Assembly (NCBI RefSeq): GCF_029813785.1
Contig: NZ_JARVKY010000020.1
Coordinates: 1 to 64,000 of the forward strand
Source: Streptomyces sp. DH41
GTDB taxonomy: Bacteria; Actinomycetota; Actinomycetes; Streptomycetales; Streptomycetaceae
DNA length: 64,000 bases
Direction of reading: 5' to 3'
The notes beneath the pieces were generated by a model. It worked only from the letters and a program-made list of their open reading frames with translations. It was not told the DNA's origin and searched no databases. Made by a program: the position numbers and the translations under genes. Below, one piece after another: positions 8,159 through 15,424 of the stretch; within the stretch, counting starts at the first letter, position 1; every line of letters starts with the position of its first letter.

Positions 8159-9550
8159 CTACCCGCGCCAGGGGCCCGTCACCGCGAACGTCGTCCCGGG
8201 CGTGTAGCAGTTGACGTACATGGTGTCGCCGTCGGGGGAGAAGGCGACACCGGCGAACTCACCCCACTCCGGGTCGTCCGGTGTCCCGATGTTCTGCGCG
8301 CCGCGGGCCATCGCGTACACCTCGCCGCGCCTGGTCACGCCGTAGACGTGCTGGGCGCCGTTGCCGTCCTCGCAGACCATGAGGCCGCCGCTGGGGGCCA
8401 GGCAGATGTTGTCGGGGGACTCGCCGGGGAGCTGGACGTCGGTGTCCGGGCCGAAGACGATCACCAGGGTCAGCCGGCGCCGCTCGGGGTCGTAGCGCCA
8501 GATCTGCCCGTAGTGGTCGCCCGCCGAACCCTCCGCGCTGCGGGCGAAGGACGACACGAAGTACACGCTGCGCCCGCCCCAGTAGCAGCCCTCCAGCTTC
8601 TGCGCGTGGGTGATGCCGCCCCGGCCGAAGTCCTGGTGCCGGATGGGCGTCCCGGTGGCCAGCGGGTCGGGAACGTCCACCCACTCGACGCCGTCGAAGC
8701 AGGCGCCCGTCTCCTGGATCGAGGAGAGGTCGGGCACGCCGGGCACCCGCATCGCCTGGAGCCGGCCGCCCGCCCGCAGCGAGCCGGTGCCGCCCAGCGG
8801 CTTCTCGGGCAGGAACCGGTAGAAGAGACCGAACGGCCGCTCGAACGCGTCCTCCGTCTCGTAGACGACGCCCCGCCGCGGGTCCACGGCGACCGCCTCG
8901 TGCTGGAAGCGGCCCATCGCGGTCAGCGGCACCGCGCCGGTGCGGTGCGGATCGGCCGGGTCGACCTCGAAGATGAAGCCGTGGTCCTTGGTGTAGCCGT
9001 TGGTGCCGGCCTTGTCCTCGGTCTCCTCGCAGGTCAGCCAGGTGTCCCACGGGGTGGGCCCGCCCGCGCAGTTCACCGCCGTACCGGCGATCGCGACCCG
9101 CTCGTCCCGGACGTGGCCCCGGGAGTCCAGGGTCAGGGCCGTACAGCCGCCCTTGCCCTCCGGGTCGTACGTCAGTCCCTCGACCGTGGGGACGGGGATC
9201 CTGGGGTCGGCGCGGTTCTCGTGGTTGCGCACGAGATGGACGCCGCCGCGGCGGCCCCCGTGACGGCCTCCGGAACGCGCGGCGAAGGCCGCCATGCCGT
9301 CGTGGTTGGACGGGACCGGGCCCTCGCCGGAGCGCAGCTCGTCGCCCTCGCGGGACAGCACCCGGTAGCGGAATCCTCTGGGCAGGTCGAGCAGGCCGTC
9401 GGGGTCGGGTACCAGGGGGCCGTAGCCGGTGTGGCCCGCGGCCTGGGCGGCGGCGGTACCGGCGAAGAGTTCGGAGAGGGTTCCGGTGAAGGCGATGCCT
9501 GCGCCGAGGGCTCCTGTGCGGGCGAGTACCTGGCGTCGGGTTGCGGACAT
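8159..9550 (-). CDS. PhoX-family (DUF839) secreted phosphatase
   Basis: 463 residues. The N-terminus is a Tat signal (twin arginine at 5-6 in SATRRQVLA, then a hydrophobic stretch ending near AAAQA). The body has the DUF839/PhoX repeats: LVRNHENRADPRIP, LTCEETEDKAG, and APSGGLMVCEDGNGAQHVYG, which hold the iron/calcium ligands of PhoX alkaline phosphatases. Tat export suits a metal-loaded enzyme. Activity on phosphate esters is inferred from the family. A palindrome and a 28-bp direct repeat lie upstream; I saw no clear PHO box. Confidence 0.85.
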   Translation of the reverse strand: MSATRRQVLARTGALGAGIAFTGTLSELFAGTAAAQAAGHTGYGPLVPDPDGLLDLPRGFRYRVLSREGDELRSGEGPVPSNHDGMAAFAARSGGRHGGRRGGVHLVRNHENRADPRIPVPTVEGLTYDPEGKGGCTALTLDSRGHVRDERVAIAGTAVNCAGGPTPWDTWLTCEETEDKAGTNGYTKDHGFIFEVDPADPHRTGAVPLTAMGRFQHEAVAVDPRRGVVYETEDAFERPFGLFYRFLPEKPLGGTGSLRAGGRLQAMRVPGVPDLSSIQETGACFDGVEWVDVPDPLATGTPIRHQDFGRGGITHAQKLEGCYWGGRSVYFVSSFARSAEGSAGDHYGQIWRYDPERRRLTLVIVFGPDTDVQLPGESPDNICLAPSGGLMVCEDGNGAQHVYGVTRRGEVYAMARGAQNIGTPDDPEWGEFAGVAFSPDGDTMYVNCYTPGTTFAVTGPWRG

Positions 9551-9605
9551 GGGGCGACCTTCCTGCTGGCGGACAGGACTGTGACCCCGCCGTGTCTATC
9601 ATCTG

Positions 9606-9618
9606 CCGGTAATACCGG
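9606..9618. promoter_or_regulatory. 13-bp palindrome upstream of the PhoX-type gene
   Basis: CCGGTAATACCGG is a perfect palindrome around a central A, centred about 62 bp upstream of the start at 9550. It could be an operator. It does not match the direct-repeat PHO-box form expected for phosphate control. Confidence 0.35.
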
Positions 9619-9649
9619 GAACCACGCGCGTAGCTCGTGTCACTGGTCA

Positions 9650-9704
9650 CCGGTCGCCGGGCCACGGGCTCTCGTCTCCGGTCGCCAGGTCATGGGCTTT
9701 CGTC
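9650..9704. repeat. imperfect 28-bp-spaced direct repeat in the intergenic region
   Basis: Two copies of a 27-bp sequence beginning CCGGTCGCC at 9650-9676 and 9678-9704, identical at about 23 of 27 positions. It lies between the end of the SulP gene (9800) and the start of the PhoX-type gene (9550). No gene is visible in 9551-9799. Confidence 0.5.
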
Positions 9705-9799
9705 ACGGCGTGCCGGACGCCCGGTCCGAGGCCGTGCCCCGGGCCGGGCGCCGTCACCGGTGGCCGCCAGGGACCACCGGCGAGACCGTACGGGTGTGA

Positions 9800-11302
9800 C
9801 TACACGGTCGCCGTCATCGGCTCGGTGACCTTCACCGGGTCCGTGCCGATGGCGCTGTGCCGCTCGGCCCAGTTCTCCAGGGCGGTGCGGCAGGCGTGGT
9901 CCAGGTGGTGCAGCCCGGACAGGTCCAGCTCGACCGGGCGGTCCTGCGGCAGCGCCTCCAGGCTCTCCAGGATCTTCGGCAGCCGCAGGAAGGTCGCGTT
10001 GCCCGACAGGTGCGCCTGGATGGGGCCGGCGCCCTTGTCGACGATCTCCAGTTTGAGGTGGGAGGCCTCCCAGGCGGTCTTGGCCACGGACAGCGCCAGA
10101 CCGATCAGCACGCCCTCGAACATGTTCACCGCGACGATCGACACGGCCGTGACCACCAGGATCAGCGCCTCGCCCCGGTGCCCCCGCCACAGCGACACGA
10201 TGCCGCGGAACGGGATCAGCTTCCAGCCCGCGTGGACCAGGATGCCGGCCAGCGCCGGCAGCGGGATCAGCGCCAGCGCGGACGGCAGCAGCGCGGCGAA
10301 CAGCAGCAGCCACACACCGTGCAGCACCCGGGACGCCTTGGTCCGCGCGCCCGCGCCGACGTTGGCGGAGCTGCGCACGATCACGGCGGTCATCGGCAGC
10401 GCGCCGAGCAGACCGCACACCGTGTTGCCCGCGCCCTGCGCCATCAGCTCCTTGTTGTACTCGGTGCGCGGGCCGTTGTGCAGCCGGTCCACCGCGGCGG
10501 CGCTGAACAGGCTCTCCGCCGAGGCGATCAGGGTGAAGGCGACGATCGTGCCGAGGACGCCCACGTTCACCAGCTCGCCGAAGGCGTCGGCGCCGGGCGG
10601 CTGGATGGAGTCCAGCAGGCCGTTCACCTCGACGGTCGCCACCGACAGCCCGAAGACCGCCGTGACCGCCGTGGCCAGGCCGACCGCGGCCAGCGCGCCC
10701 GGCACGGTCCGTACCCGCTTCGGCAGCCGCTTCCACAGCACCATCACCGCGATGGTGCCGGCGCCGAGGGCGAGTGAGGTGAGCGCCTCGGTGCTGCCCA
10801 GCGCGTCGGCGGCGGCCCCGGGCAGCCCGGTCAGCTTGTCGATCCCGGAGGCGGGCGCCTCGAGACCGGCCGCCGAGTACAGCTGGCCGGCGATGAGTAC
10901 GAGGCCGATGCCGGCCAGCATGCCCTCGACGACCGAGAGGGAGATCGCCCGGAACCAGCGCCCCAGCTTCAGGGCGCCCATCGCGAGCTGGATCAGACCG
11001 GCGGCCAGCACGATCACGCCGAGCGCGGGCAGCCCGTACGCGTCGACCGCGCCGAAGACCAGCACGGTGAGGCCGGCGGCCGGACCGGACACCTGGAGGC
11101 TGCTGCCCGGCAGGAATCCGGTGACGATGCCGCCCACGATGCCGGTGACGAGGCCGAGTTCGGCGGGCACGCCGGAGGCGACGGCGACGCCGACGCACAG
11201 CGGGAGGGCGACCAGGAACACGACGAGCGAGGCGGTGAAGTCCGCCCGCAGATGGGGGAACTTCCGGCCGTTCCCGGATATGGCGTTCATGTCGGCGCTC
11301 AC
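9800..11302 (-). CDS. SulP-family anion transporter (probable bicarbonate uptake)
   Basis: 500 residues with many membrane segments (SLVVFLVALPLCVGVAVASG near the start, then a SulP-like GPAAGLTVLVFG) and a C-terminal STAS-like part (VELDLSGLHHLDHACRTALE). GTG 11302 overlaps the carbonic anhydrase stop by 4 bp (GTGA), so the two are translated together; an ATG four codons later is an alternative. SulP proteins carry sulfate, bicarbonate or dicarboxylates. Coupling to a carbonic anhydrase gene points to bicarbonate, as in related SulP-carbonic anhydrase fusions, but this is inferred. Confidence 0.85.
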   Translation of the reverse strand: MSADMNAISGNGRKFPHLRADFTASLVVFLVALPLCVGVAVASGVPAELGLVTGIVGGIVTGFLPGSSLQVSGPAAGLTVLVFGAVDAYGLPALGVIVLAAGLIQLAMGALKLGRWFRAISLSVVEGMLAGIGLVLIAGQLYSAAGLEAPASGIDKLTGLPGAAADALGSTEALTSLALGAGTIAVMVLWKRLPKRVRTVPGALAAVGLATAVTAVFGLSVATVEVNGLLDSIQPPGADAFGELVNVGVLGTIVAFTLIASAESLFSAAAVDRLHNGPRTEYNKELMAQGAGNTVCGLLGALPMTAVIVRSSANVGAGARTKASRVLHGVWLLLFAALLPSALALIPLPALAGILVHAGWKLIPFRGIVSLWRGHRGEALILVVTAVSIVAVNMFEGVLIGLALSVAKTAWEASHLKLEIVDKGAGPIQAHLSGNATFLRLPKILESLEALPQDRPVELDLSGLHHLDHACRTALENWAERHSAIGTDPVKVTEPMTATV

Positions 11303-11880
11303 AGGGTCTCGAACGTGTCGGTGTCCGCGTGGTGTGCGCGTACGACCCCGGTGTGGACCTCGTAGTACCAGCCGTGCGTCCGCAGCCGTCCGTCCGTCAG
11401 CCGCTGTTCGACACAGGGGTAGGAGCGCAGCCGCAGCAGTTGTGCCAGGACGTGGTGCTGTACGGCCTCGGCGACCGTCGGGTCGCTGGGGTCGCACGGC
11501 TTCGGCGCGTCCGCGGCGTGCGCCAGCCAGTCGCGCACGGCGGGTACGGCGCTCAGGTCGTCGCCGCGTACCAGGGCGCCGACGGCGCCGCAGTGGGAGT
11601 GGCCGCAGACCACGATGTCGGTGACGCCGAGCACTTCCACGGCGTACTCGATGGTGGCCGCCTCGCTACAGGGGCGCTCGCCCTCGTGGGGCGGGACGAT
11701 GTTGCCCGCGGTGCGCAGCTCGAAGAGCTGGCCGGGCCGGGCGCCCGTGATCAGGGCCGGTACGACCCGGGAGTCGGAGCAGGTGATGAACAGGACTTCG
11801 GGCGACTGGCCTTCGGCGTGCCCGGCGAACTCCTCAGGGCGCTGTCCGAACGTGCGGGCGTTGTCGATGAGGGGCTGCAT
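11299..11880 (-). CDS. beta-class carbonic anhydrase
   Basis: 193 residues from ATG 11880, which has an AGGAGGAA site 12 bp upstream; an earlier in-frame start at 11934 is less likely. Zinc ligands are Cys34 (in TCSDSR), His94 and Cys97 (in CGHSHCG), and the catalytic Asp36/Arg38 dyad is present. It interconverts CO2 and bicarbonate in the cytoplasm. The overlapping SulP transporter downstream suggests a bicarbonate supply role, for example for carboxylases making fatty acid and polyketide precursors. Confidence 0.92.
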   Translation of the reverse strand: MQPLIDNARTFGQRPEEFAGHAEGQSPEVLFITCSDSRVVPALITGARPGQLFELRTAGNIVPPHEGERPCSEAATIEYAVEVLGVTDIVVCGHSHCGAVGALVRGDDLSAVPAVRDWLAHAADAPKPCDPSDPTVAEAVQHHVLAQLLRLRSYPCVEQRLTDGRLRTHGWYYEVHTGVVRAHHADTDTFETL

Positions 11881-11958
11881 GATGGGGTGATTCCTCCTGG
11901 CGCGCGGTGGGGGCGCGTCGGATGGGCAGGACAACAGCGGTGGGGGTGTCGTGTGCCC

Positions 11959-12360
11959 TCAGCAGCGGAAGACCTGAAGTGCCGCCGGAGAGTGGTCCGG
12001 CGCGGATCTCGGCCGGTGCCCGGTCGCACGGACCGACGTGTCGAGGTCGGGGACCGCGGGGCCGCGCTGTCGCAGGAACGGGCGCTCGAAGGCGTCGGGC
12101 TGGGGTGCGGTGGGGGTGCGGTGCCGGTCGCGGACGCGCGGCGAACTGGTCGGGTTTCCCGACGGGCCGACGTCGTGACAGGTGACGGTCTCGTCGTGCG
12201 ACGCCGTACCGGAGAGGGTGGTTCCGGGGTGGGCGTTGGCCACGGCGTCACGGCTCGTATGCGCGGATGCGAAGGGTGTGCTGGGCGCGAACGCCACCAG
12301 GGCGGTCAGGACGCCGGCGAGGAGCGAGACCACGGCCCGGGCCGTCGTGCCTCGTAACAT
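11959..12360 (-). CDS. small secreted protein of unknown function
   Basis: 133 residues. The N-terminus is a clear Sec signal (RAVVSLLAGVLTALVAF, cleavage near FASA-H). The mature part is about 100 residues, rich in Pro, Arg, Ser and His, with two cysteines and no domain I know. ATG 12360 has a GGAGGGGG site just upstream. The promoter region contains four phased GGTCA repeats (TTGACC on the coding strand) and lies next to a long perfect inverted repeat, so the gene looks regulated. The low-complexity mature region leaves some doubt that it is a real protein. Confidence 0.6.
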   Translation of the reverse strand: MLRGTTARAVVSLLAGVLTALVAFAPSTPFASAHTSRDAVANAHPGTTLSGTASHDETVTCHDVGPSGNPTSSPRVRDRHRTPTAPQPDAFERPFLRQRGPAVPDLDTSVRATGHRPRSAPDHSPAALQVFRC

Positions 12361-12402
12361 ACGCCCCCCTCCAGGCAGTTCACGCCCGTGGCGTGGGCCG
12401 AT

Positions 12403-12465
12403 GCGTGGTCAGCGCACGGCGAAGCATGGTCAAGGCACTGCCAACGCATGGTCAATGCCCGGTCA
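12403..12465 (-). promoter_or_regulatory. four helically phased TTGACC-type direct repeats upstream of the small secreted gene
   Basis: On the plus strand GCGTGGTCA (12403-12411), GCATGGTCA (12424-12432), GCATGGTCA (12446-12454) and GCCCGGTCA (12457-12465). On the coding strand these read TGACCAYGC-like units, several preceded by T to give TTGACC. Spacings of 21, 22 and 11 bp place every copy on the same face of the helix. They lie 43-105 bp upstream of the start at 12360, where an activator or cooperative repressor site would be expected. Confidence 0.45.
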
Positions 12466-12470
12466 AGAAA

Positions 12471-12508
12471 CACGTTAACCCTGCAAAGAGCTTTGCAGGG
12501 TTAACGTG
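12471..12508. promoter_or_regulatory. perfect 18-bp inverted repeat with a 2-nt centre
   Basis: CACGTTAACCCTGCAAAG (12471-12488) is followed by AG and its exact complement (12491-12508). It lies 58 bp beyond the zapE stop and about 110 bp upstream of the secreted-protein start. It could be the zapE terminator (no T-run, and a 2-nt loop is too small, so the top pairs would open) or a protein-binding palindrome. Its low GC content compared with its surroundings favours a specific site. Confidence 0.55.
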
Positions 12509-12566
12509 GAGTTACGAGCTGGAGAGAGCCCGAAAAGCGCGCTGGGATGGCGAGAACAGGCTCTTC

Positions 12567-13697
12567 TCAGGGCGTGTCGACGAGCCGTGCCGCGTCCCGG
12601 GCCAGCGCGGTGAGCCGGGAGATCGCACGGAAGTACTTCTTGCGGTACCCGCCCTTCAGCATCTCCTCGCTGAAGAGCCGGTCGAAGGGCAGCCCGGAGG
12701 CCAGGACGGGCACCTCACGGTCGTAGAGCCGGTCCGCGAGGACCACGAGGCGAAGCGCCGTCGACTGGTCCGGCACCGGGCGCACCCCGGTGAGGCACAC
12801 GGCCGCGACGCCGTCGGTCAGGGCGCCGTAGCGGCTGGGGTGGACGCGGGCGAGGTGGTCGAGGAGCGCGGGGAAGTCGTCCAGGGAAGCGCCCTCGGCG
12901 GCCTGCGCCGCGCGGGTCACCTGCTCGTCGGAGTACGGCGCCGGCGCCTCGGGCAGGCCGCGGTGGCGGTAGTCCTCACCGTCGATGCGCAGAGCGCGGA
13001 AGTGAGCGGACAGTCCCTGGATCTCGCGCAGGAAGTCGGCCGCGGCGAAGCGGCCCTCGCCGAGTTTGCCCGGCAGCGTGTTGGAGGTGGCGGCGAGCGC
13101 CACGCCCGCCTCGACGAGCCGGGCGAGCAGGCTGGAGACGAGGACGGTGTCGCCGGGATCGTCGAGCTCGAACTCGTCGATGCACAGGAGGCGGTGCCCG
13201 GAGAGGGTCTGCACGGTCTGCTGGAAGCCCAGGGCGCCGACGAGGTTGGTCAGCTCCACGAAGGTGCCGAACGCCTTGCGCTCCGGCTCCGCCGGGGTGG
13301 CGTGCCACAGGGAGGCCAGCAGGTGGGTCTTGCCGACGCCGTAGCCGCCGTCGAGGTAGACGCCTCGGGGGCCGGCGGGGGGCTTCGGGGTCCTGCTCCG
13401 GCCGAGGCCGAAGAAGCCTCGCCTGCCGGTGGCCGCGGGGGCCCCGCCCAGTCCGGTCGCGAAGTCCGCCAGGACCCGTACGGCCTCGCTCTGGCTGGGC
13501 TGGTTCGGGTCCGGGATGTACGTGCTGAAGCGGACCGAGTCGAAGCGGGGCGGGGGCACCATCTCGGCGACCAGGCGGTCCGCGGGGACGTGCGGCTCGC
13601 GGGCGCACAGGGACAGCGGGGCGGACGCGGACGCCGTCCCGGCTATCAGGGGGCGGCCGGAGGGGGCGGAACCGGGGGCGGGGGAGGAGGACGACAC
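12567..13697 (-). CDS. zapE: ZapE/AFG1-like ATPase
   Basis: 376 residues from GTG 13697. An AFG1-type P-loop is present (GVYLDGGYGVGKTHLLASLWH), with Walker B HRLLCIDEFELDD and a sensor segment VALAATSNTLP, then the family C-terminus GYRKKYFRAISRLTALA. ZapE/AFG1 proteins are cytoplasmic AAA-like ATPases; in E. coli ZapE acts at the Z-ring, but its role in Streptomyces is not established here. The first 50 residues are Ser/Pro/Ala-rich, so the start could lie further in. The divergent reductase gene begins 150 bp away. Confidence 0.85.
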   Translation of the reverse strand: MSSSSPAPGSAPSGRPLIAGTASASAPLSLCAREPHVPADRLVAEMVPPPRFDSVRFSTYIPDPNQPSQSEAVRVLADFATGLGGAPAATGRRGFFGLGRSRTPKPPAGPRGVYLDGGYGVGKTHLLASLWHATPAEPERKAFGTFVELTNLVGALGFQQTVQTLSGHRLLCIDEFELDDPGDTVLVSSLLARLVEAGVALAATSNTLPGKLGEGRFAAADFLREIQGLSAHFRALRIDGEDYRHRGLPEAPAPYSDEQVTRAAQAAEGASLDDFPALLDHLARVHPSRYGALTDGVAAVCLTGVRPVPDQSTALRLVVLADRLYDREVPVLASGLPFDRLFSEEMLKGGYRKKYFRAISRLTALARDAARLVDTP

Positions 13698-13847
13698 GGG
13701 GGTCCATGGTAGGCCCTGTTCGGGGACGGGTGCCGCTGTGCCGTGTCGCTGCGCGGGGGTGTGGAGGGGCGGCTGGTGCGGCTGGGTGGGCTGGGAGGGG
13801 TCATGGTGGGGCGGTTCGGGGGGCGGGTGCGTGGAACACTGCACGGC

Positions 13848-14645
13848 ATGCGACGCCTGTTCCCTGTGCCCCCTGTGACCGATCAGACAACCGGCCCGGG
13901 CCCCGACGCCGCCACCGATCGGGAGTGGAGCCTCGCCGAGCTCGCCGCGGCCTATGCCTACCCCGAGCCGGACGGGCGGCCGAGGGCCTGGCTGCGGGCG
14001 AACATGGTCTCCACCCTCGACGGGGCCGCACAGCACGACGGCCGGTCCCAGCCCATCTCCAGCGCGGCCGACATGCGCGTCTTCGGCACCCTGCGCTCCC
14101 TGGCGGACGTGGTGATCGCCGGCGCCGAGACCGTACGCCAGGAGGGGTACCGCCCGGCACGCTCGCGTGCGGAGTTCGCCGAGCTGCGGCGGGCGGCCGG
14201 GCAGAGTCCCGCGCCGGCGATCGCCGTGGTCACCGCGAGCCTGGAGCTGGACTTCTCCCTGCCGCTGTTCACCTCACCCGTGGTGCCCACGCTGATCCTG
14301 ACCGGAGCGGCCGCGGCCCCGGACCGGATCACGGCCGCCGAGAGGGCCGGCGCCCGGGTGGTGATCGCGGGTGACGGTGTCGGAGTGGACCCCGCCCGTG
14401 CCGTCGAGGCGCTCGCCGGGCTCGGGCACACCCGGCTGCTGACCGAGGGCGGTCCGCGGCTGCTGGGACAGTTCGTCACGGCGGGCGTGCTCGACGAGCT
14501 GTGCCTGACCGTCTCGCCGATGCTCACCGCGGGTGACGCGCAGCGGATCGCGGGCGGGCCCTCGGTCGAGGTGCCGCGGCGGTTCGCCCTGGCGTCCCTG
14601 CTGGAGGAGGAGGGCTTCCTCTTCAGCCAGTACCGGCGTGACTAG
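13848..14645 (+). CDS. RibD C-terminal-type pyrimidine reductase family protein
   Basis: 265 residues. The sequence follows the RibD reductase (dihydrofolate-reductase-like) domain: RAWLRANMVSTLDGAAQHDG near the start, ADVVIAGAETVRQEGY, and LLTEGGPRLLGQFVTAGVLDELCLTVSP, the NADPH-binding and substrate region. It stands alone without the deaminase half, and no riboflavin genes are nearby, so the substrate may be a pyrimidine/pterin-like compound other than the riboflavin precursor. ATG 13848 was chosen because domain similarity starts soon after; upstream starts encode Gly/Arg-rich filler. Confidence 0.8.
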   Translation: MRRLFPVPPVTDQTTGPGPDAATDREWSLAELAAAYAYPEPDGRPRAWLRANMVSTLDGAAQHDGRSQPISSAADMRVFGTLRSLADVVIAGAETVRQEGYRPARSRAEFAELRRAAGQSPAPAIAVVTASLELDFSLPLFTSPVVPTLILTGAAAAPDRITAAERAGARVVIAGDGVGVDPARAVEALAGLGHTRLLTEGGPRLLGQFVTAGVLDELCLTVSPMLTAGDAQRIAGGPSVEVPRRFALASLLEEEGFLFSQYRRD

Positions 14646-14798
14646 GGAATCCGTGGTGTCTCCCGTTCCGCTCGGCCCGCGCCGGGCACACTGAATCAGG
14701 CAGTACCTGGGCGATCACGGGGCAGGATGGTTTCCGCAGGGTCCGGTACGGCCTACGGAGGGTGGGCCCACGGGCCCTCGAAGGAGAAGGGGCGCCTG

Positions 14799-15272
14799 GT
14801 GTTCACAAGCGTTTTGATGATCGAGAAGGCCCTGACGTCCGCCGACGTGGAGTTCGTCACCACCTTGCACGGGGAGGAGCCGGTCGCCTTCCACGTGCTG
14901 CTCCAGCCGCGCGGCGATCAGGCGGACAGGCTGCTGCGTGCCATCGACGACGTCGCGCTCGGCGAGCTCGACGACGCCGTCCGGGAAGGGGAGACGCCCG
15001 AGGGCGAGGAGGCGCAGAGCGTCGGGCAGCGGGCACTGGAGGTGTCCCTCGCGGCGCTGCGCGCGTCCGGGGCCGAGGCCGAGGGCCGCCTGATCGAGGA
15101 CCACCCGCTCGAGGAGCTCAGATCCCTGGTCCTGGAGATCGGCGCCGACGAGGTGATCGTCCTGACCGACCCGCACTACGTGGAGGAGTTCTTCCACCGG
15201 GACTGGGCCTCGCGAGCCCGCCACAAGGTCGGCGTACCGGTCCTGAAACTGTTCTCCCACAGCAAGGCATAG
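14799..15272 (+). CDS. universal-stress-protein-like protein of unknown function
   Basis: 157 residues from GTG 14799, which follows AAGGAGAAGG. The fold pattern looks like a USP-type Rossmann domain: a strand in VAFHVLLQPRG, a long helix region, then LEELRSLVLEIGADEVIVLTD and a final strand VGVPVLKLFS. Residues about 43-75 are acidic. No catalytic motif was seen. It lies 153 bp downstream of the reductase and 152 bp upstream of murC on the same strand. Confidence 0.7.
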   Translation: MFTSVLMIEKALTSADVEFVTTLHGEEPVAFHVLLQPRGDQADRLLRAIDDVALGELDDAVREGETPEGEEAQSVGQRALEVSLAALRASGAEAEGRLIEDHPLEELRSLVLEIGADEVIVLTDPHYVEEFFHRDWASRARHKVGVPVLKLFSHSKA

Positions 15273-15322
15273 GCTGGGCCTCGCACTCCGGGGCCGCCCG
15301 TGCCCCGGGGCGCGCCCACCGG

Positions 15323-15376
15323 CGGACTCCGCCGGCGGACACCGTCAGCCGGACACCACCGGCGGACATCGTCAGC
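15323..15376. repeat. two tandem 27-bp repeats upstream of murC
   Basis: Adjacent imperfect copies at 15323-15349 and 15350-15376, each beginning CGGAC and ending TCGTCAGC or CCGTCAGC, with four mismatches between them. They lie 48-102 bp upstream of the murC start. Both remain in an open frame, but it is not the frame of a recognised gene. Confidence 0.7.
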
Positions 15377-15424
15377 AGGCTCCACCTGTCGTACCACCCG
15401 TCGCACCTCTGGGGAGAACAGCGC

